NCBI RefSeq assembly: GCF_900129705.1 | Contig: NZ_FQWO01000001.1 | Span: forward strand, 372,001-436,000 | Length of the DNA stretch: 64,000 nucleotides | Source: Flavobacterium granuli | GTDB taxonomy: Bacteria; Bacteroidota; Bacteroidia; Flavobacteriales; Flavobacteriaceae | Reading direction: 5' to 3' | In this document: positions 43,129 through 51,517 of the stretch, in pieces | How the letters are laid out: each line of letters begins with the position of its first letter | Position numbering within the stretch: the stretch's first letter is position 1 | Program-made: the position numbers and the translations under genes | The notes under the pieces: generated by a model | Database searches by the model: none | What the model saw: the letters and a program-made list of their open reading frames with translations, nothing else | What the model was told of the DNA's origin: nothing

Positions 43129-44535
43129 TTAAGCCTTTGAAACCGAATTATTGATTAATTTTTTGGTCAAGTAATGAAAACGAATATACAAAAATATTGC
43201 TGCTGCCGTTAAGCCCGCCAAAAGTCCAATCCAAACCCCCTGCGCTTTCAATTCAGTATATTCGCCTAAATAATACGAAATAGGGAAACCGATAATCCAA
43301 TAAGCCACAAAAGTGATGTACATGGGGATTTTAACATCTTGCAATCCGCGCAAAGCTCCAAGAACAACTACCTGAATTCCATCTGTAATTTGAAAAACAG
43401 CCGCAATCAAAAGTAATTTTGAGGCAATACTTATCACCTCTTTATTGTCCAAAAGTTGGGCCCCATCTTCCATATTCAAAAAAACATAAGGCAAAAGATC
43501 ATGAAAAGCCACAAACAGAATGGCAAAAATAATTTCGATTATAATTGCCAGTAAAAAAATAGATCGGGCAACAACAACTAAATTTTTAAAATCATTCAAT
43601 CCGCGCTGGTTACTGACTCTAATCATCGAAGTCACGCTTAATCCCATGGCAAACATAAAAGTCATCGAGGCCAGACTCAACGCAATTTGATTGGCGGCCT
43701 GACTGGTTTTTCCGATATTTCCACAAAGCCAAATAGATGCTGCGAACAATACCACCTCAAAAAGCATTTGCAAGGCCGACGGAAATCCCAAAGCTACTAT
43801 TTTTTTGATGCTTTCTTTTTTGATTTCTTCGAAGCTGAAATTCTGAAAATAACGTTTTAATTCTTCCCTTCTTGACAGCATAATATGCATGAACATTACC
43901 ATCATTATTCTGGAAATTACGGTTCCGAGCGCCGCTCCGATGATTCCCATTTTTGGAAAAAACCAAATACCATAAATCAACACATAATTAAGCCCAACAT
44001 GAAGAATATTGGCCATAATCATAGCATACATCGAGTATTTTGTCAGCGAAAGCCCATCAGCAAACTGCTTGTATCCCTGATATATAACTAAGGGAATCAT
44101 CGAGAAAGCAACCCAATCCAGATACGGTTTGGCAAGTGTAATCACATCGGCAGGTTGATCCAGTAATTCCATTATTGGCTTTGCCAAAACAACAACGCCA
44201 AAAAGCATGAACCCTAAAATAGTGCATAGAAACAAGCCATGATGAAAGGCAGAACGAATTTTGCCGTCATTCTTCTCGGCATCGGCCTCGGCAACAATTG
44301 GGGTAATCGCCGTTGAAAATCCGATTCCTAATGATATCGCAATAAAAACCATACTATTCCCTAAAGAGACTGCCGCTAGCTCAGTACTTCCAAGTTTACC
44401 GACCATGATATTGTCGACAATACCGATAAGAGTATGCCCCACCATTCCTAAAATTATAGGGTAAGCCAATCGTAAGTTATAAGAAAATTCTTTTGTGTAC
44501 TGGGATAAATTCACTTTTGCTTTTTTTTGGGGCAA
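43129..44535 (-). CDS. MATE-family efflux transporter
   Basis: A 468-residue inner-membrane protein with about twelve helices. NorM-type features are LRLAYPIILGMVGHTLIGIVDNIMVGKLG at the start, the GIGFSTAITPIVAEADAEKN loop, and the mirrored GLSVTSMIRVSNQRG loop in the second half. It extrudes cationic drugs or metabolites in exchange for Na+ or H+. No regulator is adjacent. Confidence 0.92.
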   Translation of the reverse strand: MPQKKAKVNLSQYTKEFSYNLRLAYPIILGMVGHTLIGIVDNIMVGKLGSTELAAVSLGNSMVFIAISLGIGFSTAITPIVAEADAEKNDGKIRSAFHHGLFLCTILGFMLFGVVVLAKPIMELLDQPADVITLAKPYLDWVAFSMIPLVIYQGYKQFADGLSLTKYSMYAMIMANILHVGLNYVLIYGIWFFPKMGIIGAALGTVISRIMMVMFMHIMLSRREELKRYFQNFSFEEIKKESIKKIVALGFPSALQMLFEVVLFAASIWLCGNIGKTSQAANQIALSLASMTFMFAMGLSVTSMIRVSNQRGLNDFKNLVVVARSIFLLAIIIEIIFAILFVAFHDLLPYVFLNMEDGAQLLDNKEVISIASKLLLIAAVFQITDGIQVVVLGALRGLQDVKIPMYITFVAYWIIGFPISYYLGEYTELKAQGVWIGLLAGLTAAAIFLYIRFHYLTKKLINNSVSKA

Positions 44536-44671
44536 AGATAATTAGAAGCATCTGAATGTCCCTGTAATAAATCAATTAATAAACAGCAATCTGTTATGTT
44601 TTTTTACAGCCATTGAAATATTTTGAAACAAAATCAAATAATTCTATAACATTCGTCGTTATTCTGAGACC

Positions 44672-44679
44672 TAAATTTG
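44672..44679 (+). promoter_or_regulatory. TAnnTTTG box before the outer-membrane protein gene
   Basis: TAAATTTG, about 24 nt upstream of the ATG at 44703; transcription should begin near 44685, which rules out the in-frame start at 44613. Confidence 0.5.
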
Positions 44680-44702
44680 CATTAGTTAATCAATTAAAAA
44701 AA

Positions 44703-45263
44703 ATGAATTTAAAATTAAAAACTATGAAACCTACACAAAAAATTAAAATCCTATTCGTATTTGCAGTCTCGACACTTTTTGCAAGTCACGCCCAAGCACA
44801 AGAAACAACAACTACAAATTATGACCAAGGATTCCGTTTGGGAATTGGTTTGAATGCCGGTTACGCTACCAACGATCCTTACAAACTAGCCCTAGGAGCA
44901 GATGCCAGATTGCAATATGACTTATCAAAAAGATATTCGCTTACATTAACCACTGGTTTTTCTAATCTATTTGTAAGCGAAGCCGACGGAAATGATTTGG
45001 GTTTTATTCCTGCAAAAGCCGGTTTTAAAGCCTTTATATGGAACGATCAGTTTTATGTAATGGGAGAAGCCGGAGCTGCTTTTGCCGTGACAAATGACTA
45101 CAATCAAACCTCACTTTTATTAGCTCCAACTATTGGCTATGCCACAAAGTACATTGATCTTTCGGTACATTACGAGCACTATTCTGATTTTCCAAAACTA
45201 AACAATAACGGTAAAGGAGTCGGACAAATTGGAGTGCGTTTGGCCTATGGTTTCAAACTATAA
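44703..45263 (+). CDS. outer-membrane beta-barrel protein
   Basis: A 186-residue protein from the ATG at 44703 (another Met at 44724). It has a signal peptide with ILFVFAVSTLFASHAQA and cut before QETT, then alternating amphipathic strands ending in the basic VRLAYGFKL. It resembles the porin-like OMP_b-brl family of Bacteroidetes. Function unknown. Followed at once by a bidirectional terminator shared with the PPK2 gene. Confidence 0.82.
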   Translation: MNLKLKTMKPTQKIKILFVFAVSTLFASHAQAQETTTTNYDQGFRLGIGLNAGYATNDPYKLALGADARLQYDLSKRYSLTLTTGFSNLFVSEADGNDLGFIPAKAGFKAFIWNDQFYVMGEAGAAFAVTNDYNQTSLLLAPTIGYATKYIDLSVHYEHYSDFPKLNNNGKGVGQIGVRLAYGFKL

Positions 45264-45280
45264 ACTTACTTTAAAACCTA

Positions 45281-45310
45281 AAAAATGCGCTGAAATTCAG
45301 CGCATTTTTT
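45281..45310. terminator. bidirectional terminator
   Basis: AAAATGCGCTGAA pairs exactly with TTCAGCGCATTTT over one base, flanked by A- and T-runs. Serves the outer-membrane protein gene and PPK2. Confidence 0.9.
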
Positions 45311-45312
45311 AT

Positions 45313-46191
45313 TTATTCTTTTCTCAAAATCTCTTTATACATTTCGATATTGGCTTTTATTTTATCATCTAATTCCGGTTCCTTGATATCAGTATGCTTC
45401 TGCATTTCTTCCCAGATAATTTTGCCCACAATATAACGGCACATCTCTTTATCATCGGCAGGAACCACATACCAAGGTGCATATTCAGATGACGTATTAT
45501 TAATCGCTTCTTGATAATAATGCATGTAATCGGCCCAGCGTTCCCTTTCTTTCAAATCACCGGTAGAGAATTTCCAATTCTTGTTTTCTTCCTCCAAACG
45601 TCTTAACAAGCGTCCCCGCTGCTCTTCCTTACTCATGTGTAAAAAGAATTTCAGTACAATGGTTCCGTTTTGGGTAATATGCTTTTCAAAATTCCTGATC
45701 TGCTCCATTCGATTCTCCCAAAATTGGGGCGTAATATCCTCTACCGTTTCAATTCCAGGCAAATTCTCATTCATAATATATTCCGGATGCACCCGCGTCA
45801 CCAATACATTTTCATAATGCGTTCGATTAAAAACCGCAAACTTCCCTTTTTCGGGCAAAGCCAAATAATGGCGCCATAAATAATCGTGTTCCAGCTCCGT
45901 CGAATTGGGCGTTTTAAAACTATGTACCACCACTCCACGCGAATTGAACTCCTTAAAAACTTCCCGAATCAAACTATCCTTTCCCGAAGTATCCATTCCC
46001 TGCAAACATATCAAAACCCCATAGCGATTGTGTGCATACATCACATCTTGCAGCGCACTGAGCTTTTCTCGAACCTTGTCTAATTTATCTTCTTCCTCTT
46101 CATCACTGCTGTCCACAGCAAGCAAAGTAGGCATTTTAGAAAGTTCAATAGGACGAACCACTTTAAAATCATCGGGATTAATTGACTTCAT
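45313..46191 (-). CDS. PPK2-family polyphosphate kinase
   Basis: A 292-residue polyphosphate:nucleotide phosphotransferase. The Walker A-like GMDTSGKD lies at 65-72, followed by SFKTPNSTELEHDYLWRHY, the FNRTHYENVL motif and FFLHMSKEEQRGRLLRRL. One PPK2 domain only, which fits the enzymes that make nucleoside di- or triphosphates from polyphosphate. Single gene. Confidence 0.93.
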   Translation of the reverse strand: MKSINPDDFKVVRPIELSKMPTLLAVDSSDEEEEDKLDKVREKLSALQDVMYAHNRYGVLICLQGMDTSGKDSLIREVFKEFNSRGVVVHSFKTPNSTELEHDYLWRHYLALPEKGKFAVFNRTHYENVLVTRVHPEYIMNENLPGIETVEDITPQFWENRMEQIRNFEKHITQNGTIVLKFFLHMSKEEQRGRLLRRLEEENKNWKFSTGDLKERERWADYMHYYQEAINNTSSEYAPWYVVPADDKEMCRYIVGKIIWEEMQKHTDIKEPELDDKIKANIEMYKEILRKE

Positions 46192-46269
46192 AGGAAATGT
46201 TTTATATTTACTAACTCAAATATAATAAATAAAACAGATCTATTTATAATTCAAAGCATAACAATAAAA

Positions 46270-46352
46270 AGGAGCCATTTCCAGCTATACGTTGCAATCT
46301 CTTGTCCCGAACACCGGGACAAGAGGATTTTCACTTCTATCTGGGCTAGGCA
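46270..46352. repeat. dispersed flavobacterial palindromic element
   Basis: An 11-bp perfect inverted repeat, CTCTTGTCCCG and CGGGACAAGAG (46299-46325), is flanked by GGAGCCATTTCCAGCTAT on the left and GGATTTTCACTTCTATCTGG on the right. From memory, intergenic elements with these same flanks and a variable palindrome recur in Flavobacterium genomes. It directly precedes the next gene. Confidence 0.55.
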
Positions 46353-46373
46353 TTCCGCTTTCAATACTAAAAT

Positions 46374-47210
46374 ATGAAAAAAATAACATTAGAATTATTC
46401 ACCACAATTATAGGTATTGGTTCCGCATCGGGGCTTTTTTATCAAGACAACAGTTTGCTAGTTATTGGCGACAACAGCGGATTCCTATACGAATACAATA
46501 TCGCTTCTCAGGATTTAAAACAGCATCCGCTCATCAAAAATCCATCGGTAAATATTCCCAAAAGTGAAAAACCAGATTTTGAATCCATCACTCATTTTCA
46601 AGACACACTATATATTTTTGGCTCGGGTTCTACCCCAAACAGGAATCAGATGATTGAATTCGATTTAAAGGAAAAAAAGAAAACTGCCACTAATAATTTG
46701 GCTGATCTTTATGCCGTAATGCAAAGTTTTGAAAACATCAAAGCCGAAGATTTTAATCTCGAAGGAAGTATTTACGATGGCGAAAACTGGTACTTTTTTA
46801 ACCGTGGCAATGGTATTTCAAACAAAAACACGCTCTTTAGCCTTCATGCCAAAAAACTAGACCAAGAATTTAACTTGCTGTCAAATGATTATAAACTCCC
46901 AAAAATAAAAGGAGTTCGCTCCAGTTTTACCGATGCCGTTTTGGTCAACGATAAAATCTATTTTTTGGCCACTGCCGAAAATACCCAATCTACTTATGAT
47001 GACGGGGAAGTTCTGGGAAGCCTTATTGGTCGGATAGATCTTGAAACAATGAAAATCGATTTTACCAAAAAAATTAGCGACAGCCATAAATTTGAAGGCA
47101 TAACTGTTTTTAAAAATGCAAAAGATAAGATAGAATTTCTGCTTTGTGAAGACAACGATACTGATGCATTGGAAAGCAAAATTTTTAAATTGACGATAGA
47201 TCTCAAATAG
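46374..47210 (+). CDS. beta-propeller-like protein, unknown
   Basis: A 278-residue soluble protein without clear signal peptide. Repeated strand patterns such as LLVIGDNSGFLYEY, LYIFGSGSTPNRNQMIEF and IYFLATAENTQSTYDDGE suggest a six-bladed propeller. Conserved acidic residues (DFESIT, KAEDFNLEGS, KFEGIT) recur in equal positions of the blades. I recall similar flavobacterial proteins of unknown function (DUF6929-like) but cannot confirm. The start follows a dispersed repeat by about 20 nt. Confidence 0.75.
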   Translation: MKKITLELFTTIIGIGSASGLFYQDNSLLVIGDNSGFLYEYNIASQDLKQHPLIKNPSVNIPKSEKPDFESITHFQDTLYIFGSGSTPNRNQMIEFDLKEKKKTATNNLADLYAVMQSFENIKAEDFNLEGSIYDGENWYFFNRGNGISNKNTLFSLHAKKLDQEFNLLSNDYKLPKIKGVRSSFTDAVLVNDKIYFLATAENTQSTYDDGEVLGSLIGRIDLETMKIDFTKKISDSHKFEGITVFKNAKDKIEFLLCEDNDTDALESKIFKLTIDLK

Positions 47211-47224
47211 AATCACTCTAAAAA

Positions 47225-47265
47225 AACATAAAAAAACTTCTTTCGACAAGGAGTTTTTTTATGTT
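47225..47265. terminator. bidirectional terminator
   Basis: A perfect 14-bp stem (AACATAAAAAAACT and complement) between the convergent propeller and L,D-transpeptidase genes. Confidence 0.85.
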
Positions 47266-48132
47266 CTATTTCTGATTGTTTTGCAGTGACTCTCTATTTT
47301 TTTGTTCTTTCAAAATACTATTCCAAAAAGGTTTTGTAATTTGCTCTAATGCTTCTTTTGAAATATCCAGCACTTTTGGATGAGTTACTAATTGCAACCA
47401 TGGTTTGGGTTTGTCAAAATCATAAGATCCAAAAACAACAACAGGAGTCCCTTTTATCTTAACGGTTTCTTCATCGGCTAATTCCCATTGATCAGCCCAA
47501 TCATACAGATCTTTTGCATCTTTTTCTTGTAGTCGCAAACAAGAATGAGAAGCTGGATAACCCGGTAAACTATACTGATGCCATCCTACACCTAGTTTAT
47601 TCTCTATGTTAAAATTCCAACGCAAAACCCATTCATCATCAAATGTGCTCGTTGTTTCCTCTGCTTTCCAGTTCGTGAAGAAAAGCCCTGTTGGAGTACG
47701 ATCTTTTTTCCTTCCCATATTAGTAGGTCCCGTATAAATTAACTGTCCTTTTTCGTAAGCCGCAAATGTTTGTGTGGGATAAGAGAAAAAAACGATTTTA
47801 TCAATCGCTTCTAACGAAGGGACAACTAGCGGAAATGGCATATAATATGCAATATCACCGGTCAAATCATCAGGAACTACGATCGAATCCATTTTTTTAA
47901 AATTAGCTCCATCAGTTCTATTTACCGCATATACAATGTGGTAGTCGCTACTGTCTCTGCTTTTTTGGGACAGCCATGCTGTAGCCTTCTCAAAATGATA
48001 CGCGCTTTTCTTGGGCTGATGTCTGAGTGGGATTTTCACCGTCTCTACAGTTGGTTCTGGTTTCTGCTGTTGTTTGCAGGAAAGAGAAATGATTACAATA
48101 CCAAAACACAAACAGAAGGTTATTTTTGTCAT
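47266..48132 (-). CDS. L,D-transpeptidase (YkuD) lipoprotein
   Basis: A 288-residue lipoprotein: signal with LSC, Cys19 being the acyl site. The YkuD domain covers about 110-235, with His185 and the catalytic region SHSCLR at 195-200; Cys198 is the nucleophile. The usual motif reads SHGC, so Ser replaces Gly here. The enzyme should act on peptidoglycan stem peptides in the periplasm, either forming 3-3 cross-links or attaching proteins. Confidence 0.88.
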   Translation of the reverse strand: MTKITFCLCFGIVIISLSCKQQQKPEPTVETVKIPLRHQPKKSAYHFEKATAWLSQKSRDSSDYHIVYAVNRTDGANFKKMDSIVVPDDLTGDIAYYMPFPLVVPSLEAIDKIVFFSYPTQTFAAYEKGQLIYTGPTNMGRKKDRTPTGLFFTNWKAEETTSTFDDEWVLRWNFNIENKLGVGWHQYSLPGYPASHSCLRLQEKDAKDLYDWADQWELADEETVKIKGTPVVVFGSYDFDKPKPWLQLVTHPKVLDISKEALEQITKPFWNSILKEQKNRESLQNNQK

Positions 48133-48489
48133 AAATTCTAAATTTATTTGCTAGTATTCCGATGCCATTACTTTTTTTATGACTTTAGGATACTAACGGT
48201 TTTCTACATAATTTTATGTTGTAAAGTTGACTCCTTTTATCAACTTCTATATTACATAATTATGTTTTTTTCTTGTAACATTATGTATTTAGCGGTGCTG
48301 TTTCCTCTCTTAATATCTGAATCCGTGGGAGGCTCCATATAAACAATATGCCACATCATTTAAACTCTTTTTATTTCTTTTTAGTGGCAAAGAACAAACG
48401 TTAATAATATCCTTTTTTTTCTTTTAACGCCACTAAAAGAATGAAAATGCTTTAAATTTGTGTATCAAACAGAAAATCTAAAAACAAAT
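48133..48489. other. intergenic region with inverted repeat at the reductase promoter
   Basis: An AT-rich 357-base gap. TTTTAGTGGC (48379-48388) and GCCACTAAAA (48429-48438) form a 10-bp inverted repeat with the right arm 15 bases upstream of the TAAATTTG box of the reductase gene, so an operator is possible. ACATAATTATGT-like palindromes occur at about 48254-48286. No gene was found. Confidence 0.5.
48453..48460 (+). promoter_or_regulatory. TAnnTTTG box of the reductase gene
   Basis: TAAATTTG 30 nt before the ATG at 48490; transcription likely begins near 48467. Confidence 0.55.
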
Positions 48490-49206
48490 ATGAACGACTT
48501 AAAAAATAAAAATGCTCTGATAACTGGAGCTGGAAAAGGAATTGGAAAAGCAATAGCACTTGCATTAGCCAAAGAAGGCGTAAATGTAATATTACTGGCC
48601 AGAACCCAAGAAGAAATAGACAATGTAGCGGCAAAAGCGCGTTCACTAAGAGTAAAAGCACTGGCCATAACGGCTGATGTCGCCGATATCAATTCCGTAA
48701 ATTCAGCTGTTGAAAAAGCTTTAGCCGAATTTGGAACTATTGATATTTTAATCAACAATGCCGGAATTGGCGCTTTTGGTAAATTCTTGGAATTAGAACC
48801 TGCAACTTGGGAACGCATCATTCAGGTGAATTTGATAGGAACTTATTATGTGACACGTGCCGTTTTGCCTAATATGATCGAAAGACAAACAGGTGACATT
48901 ATCAATATTTCCTCGACAGCAGGATTAAGCGGTAATGCTTTGACCAGCGCCTATAGTGCATCCAAATTTGCCGTTTTGGGATTAACGGAATCCTTAATGC
49001 AGGAAGTTCGCAAGCACAACATACGTGTGACAGCTCTGACACCAAGTACCGTTGCCACTGATATGGCCAAAGATTTAAAACTGACCGATGGTAATCCTGA
49101 CAAAGTGATGCAAGCCGATGATATGGCCGAATTAATTATCGCTCAACTTAAATTGAACCGTCGCGTTTTCATTAAAAACAGCAGCATCTGGTCTACAAAT
49201 CCATAA
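48490..49206 (+). CDS. short-chain dehydrogenase, FabG-like 3-oxoacyl reductase
   Basis: A 238-residue SDR enzyme from the ATG at 48490; an upstream GTG is inside the promoter. TGAGKGIG at 12-19 binds NAD(P), NNAG lies near 88, the catalytic Ser lies in NISSTAG and the YSASK motif near 155. The closest classical match is 3-oxoacyl-[ACP] reductase (FabG), but isolated copies often reduce other 3-oxo compounds. Followed by a long hairpin. Confidence 0.88.
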   Translation: MNDLKNKNALITGAGKGIGKAIALALAKEGVNVILLARTQEEIDNVAAKARSLRVKALAITADVADINSVNSAVEKALAEFGTIDILINNAGIGAFGKFLELEPATWERIIQVNLIGTYYVTRAVLPNMIERQTGDIINISSTAGLSGNALTSAYSASKFAVLGLTESLMQEVRKHNIRVTALTPSTVATDMAKDLKLTDGNPDKVMQADDMAELIIAQLKLNRRVFIKNSSIWSTNP

Positions 49207-49256
49207 GATTAGCCGAAAGTCAAAAGTCTTAAAGTCAAACGGCCTGCAAATTAAAA

Positions 49257-49320
49257 AAACCATTAAGAGATTAAATTTCATTAAGTATTACGCTTAATTT
49301 TCTGAATCTCTTAATGGTTT
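49257..49320. terminator. long AT-rich hairpin, bidirectional terminator or repeat
   Basis: AAACCATTAAGAGATT pairs perfectly with AATCTCTTAATGGTTT (16 bp), with a second stem CATTAAG/CTTAATTT inside. It lies between the convergent reductase and mtaB genes. Similar TTAATCCCTTAATGGTTTAAA text recurs at 51470-51497, so this may also be a dispersed element. Confidence 0.6.
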
Positions 49321-49351
49321 AAAAACCTAAATGACTTATATGTTCAACAAT

Positions 49352-50680
49352 TTAAACCAAAGCAGAAATAAACTCCATTCGCACGCTTCCATCTTCATCA
49401 ATTTTTGTCAAATTGATTTCGTGCAACGTATTTACTAATTCAGGATTCCAAGGCGTTTTTACTTTGACATAGTTTTCAGTAAAACCATGAATGTAGCCTT
49501 CTTTATTTTCACTTTCAAAAAGTACTGTTCGATTTGTTCCCAACTGGCTTTCATAAAAAGCACGACGTTTCTTAACCGATAATCCGCGCATCATTTTACT
49601 TCTTTTGGCACGAACATTCGCTGGAACAACTCCTTCCATTTCGGCAGCTTCAGTATTATCACGTTCTGAATAGGTAAAAACGTGCAAATACGAAATATCC
49701 ATATCATTCAGGAAATGATAAGTCTCCAAGAAATGTTCGTCAGTTTCACCAGGAAAACCCACAATCACGTCCACACCAATACAAGCATGCGGCATGACTT
49801 CTCTAATTTTATTGACACGCTCCGTATACACTTCACGCAGATAACGACGCTTCATCAGCTTCAAGATAGCGTTACTTCCGGATTGCAATGGAATATGAAA
49901 ATGCGGTACAAAAGTCCTGCTTTTCGATACAAATTCTATCGTTTCATTTTTCAACAGATTCGGTTCAATGGATGAAATTCGCAACCTTTCAATTCCTTCT
50001 ACTTTATCTAATGCTTGAACCAGTTCCAGAAAAGTATGCTCGTGTTTTTTGTTTCCAAATTCCCCTTTTCCATAATCACCAATATTTACGCCGGTCAGGA
50101 CAATTTCCTTGATGTTTTGAGCCGAAATTTCTTTCGCATTTTTGAGTACATTCTCCAATTCGTCACTTCTGGAAATTCCTCTCGCCAACGGAATGGTACA
50201 ATAAGTACATTTGTAATCGCAACCATCCTGTACTTTCAGGAAAGCACGGGTTCTGTCACCAATGGAGTAACTTCCCACATAGAAATCAGCTTCAGAAATC
50301 TCACAGGAATGGACTTCGCCCATATCATTTTTGGACAAGTCATTGATATAATCGGTAATTTTGAATTTTTCGGTCGCTCCCAGAACCAGATCAACGCCAT
50401 CCACAGCCGCTAATTCTTCTGGTTTTAATTGGGCATAACAGCCGACCGCCGCAATAAAAGCCTTATTGTTGAGTTTCATTGCTTTTTTTACAATTTGCTT
50501 GAACTGCTTATCAGCATTTTCGGTCACTGAACAGGTATTGATTACATACATATCCGCCACTTCTTCAAAATCCACACGATCAAAACCTTCATCCTGAATG
50601 GAACGGGCGATGGTTGATGTTTCCGAAAAATTCAGCTTACAGCCCAGCGTATAAAAGGCAACTTTTTTTCTATTTTCCAT
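49352..50680 (-). CDS. mtaB: tRNA t6A37 methylthiotransferase MtaB
   Basis: Radical-SAM methylthiotransferase that converts t6A to ms2t6A at position 37 of tRNA. The N-terminal UPF0004 domain has YTLGCKLNFSE and INTCSVTENADKQ, with cluster cysteines. The radical-SAM cysteines are in DGCDYKCTYCTIPLARG, and a TRAM-like C-terminus follows. The start ATG 50680 (442 residues) is preferred over 50692. Single gene. Confidence 0.95.
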   Translation of the reverse strand: MENRKKVAFYTLGCKLNFSETSTIARSIQDEGFDRVDFEEVADMYVINTCSVTENADKQFKQIVKKAMKLNNKAFIAAVGCYAQLKPEELAAVDGVDLVLGATEKFKITDYINDLSKNDMGEVHSCEISEADFYVGSYSIGDRTRAFLKVQDGCDYKCTYCTIPLARGISRSDELENVLKNAKEISAQNIKEIVLTGVNIGDYGKGEFGNKKHEHTFLELVQALDKVEGIERLRISSIEPNLLKNETIEFVSKSRTFVPHFHIPLQSGSNAILKLMKRRYLREVYTERVNKIREVMPHACIGVDVIVGFPGETDEHFLETYHFLNDMDISYLHVFTYSERDNTEAAEMEGVVPANVRAKRSKMMRGLSVKKRRAFYESQLGTNRTVLFESENKEGYIHGFTENYVKVKTPWNPELVNTLHEINLTKIDEDGSVRMEFISALV

Positions 50681-50769
50681 AAGTAAACTCAATTTAATGA
50701 AATCGTTGTCAAAAAAATTGAGGTTGCAAATTTACATATTAATTACAAGAATTAAAATGCGATTATCAT

Positions 50770-50777
50770 TATATTTG
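50770..50777 (+). promoter_or_regulatory. TAnnTTTG box of the toxin-antitoxin pair
   Basis: TATATTTG 26 nt before the antitoxin ATG (50803). Confidence 0.5.
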
Positions 50778-50802
50778 TAAATAGATTCTAAACTAAAAAA
50801 TC

Positions 50803-51054
50803 ATGCAATCGACTAATTCACAAAAAGATAAACTGGAGTTAATTGATAAAATCATCCACACGGAAGATCAAAGCACCTTGGATTTTTTAAAAGAGGTCTT
50901 CAGCGATGACCATTCAAAATATGAATTGACCGATGAGCAAAAGTTAATTTTAGAAGACGCAACAACAAAATACTATTCTGGAGAAGAACCTTCTTTTACT
51001 TGGGAAGAAATAAAAAACAATGCCAGAAAAAGCTTCAATGAAAAGAAATCTTAA
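50803..51054 (+). CDS. antitoxin of a ParDE/RelBE-type pair
   Basis: An 83-residue acidic protein. The N-terminal helix pair (LELIDKIIHTEDQSTLDFLKE) and the C-terminal YYSGEEPSFTWEEIKNNAR segment are typical of Bacteroidetes antitoxins that wrap ParE-like toxins. It overlaps the start of the toxin reading frame by 17 nt, the usual coupling. Because the toxin frame is broken, this antitoxin is now probably an orphan. Confidence 0.8.
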   Translation: MQSTNSQKDKLELIDKIIHTEDQSTLDFLKEVFSDDHSKYELTDEQKLILEDATTKYYSGEEPSFTWEEIKNNARKSFNEKKS

Positions 51055-51327
51055 ATTTACTTTTCGTGCTAATATGGATACCATTGTAGCTTATGAATTT
51101 TATGAATCCAGACGAAAAATCTAGGCGAACGATTTCTTGACGAATTAGAGAATTACTACAAATCAATCGTTTTGAATTACACAACCTACAAAGTTGTCCA
51201 TAAAATATACCATCAGGCAGTCGTAAAAAATTTCCCTTTTGTTGTTTTGTATAGTATTGACGAAAAAGACATTATTATAACCGCTATTTTCAATACAAGC
51301 AGAAAACCAAAGAAAAAATTAAGATAA
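51038..51327 (+). pseudogene. ParE/RelE-type toxin, frameshifted
   Basis: From the ATG at 51038 the frame reads MKRNLKFTFRANMDTIVAYEFYESRRK and then hits a stop at 51122. One base further on, the other frame continues seamlessly as NLGERFLDELENYYKSIVLN through VVKNFPFVVLYSIDEKDIII to the stop at 51327, a complete ParE family ending. The break is in the A-run 51115-51119, five A where six would restore the protein. The toxin is therefore inactivated, unless the base is a sequencing error or slippage restores it. Confidence 0.82.
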
Positions 51328-51331
51328 CAAT

Positions 51332-51396
51332 TTGAGCGTATCCCTTCGTAAAAACTTCGGGTCGGGCTATTCGCTCTATCTTTATGGCTTATTTAA
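51332..51396. repeat. short palindromic element with GAGCG/CGCTC arms
   Basis: GAGCG (51334) and CGCTC (51372) enclose a GC-rich core with CCC and GGG and the stretch GGGTCGGGCTATTCGCTCTA. It is much more GC-rich than its surroundings, and similar elements occur between genes in other flavobacteria, as far as I recall. Confidence 0.45.
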
Positions 51397-51517
51397 AAAA
51401 AGAAATGATAGTATTTAATCTAATTCTAACTAATAAAGCTGAAAATCAAATTGTTATAAATAACTCTTAACTTCCCTTAATCCCTTAATGGTTTAAATAT
51501 ATAAATTGCAAAAATCG

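Noticed and set aside
48148..48342. 64-residue hydrophobic frame between the transpeptidase and reductase genes
   Set aside because: Low-complexity, AT-driven hydrophobic reading without start signal.
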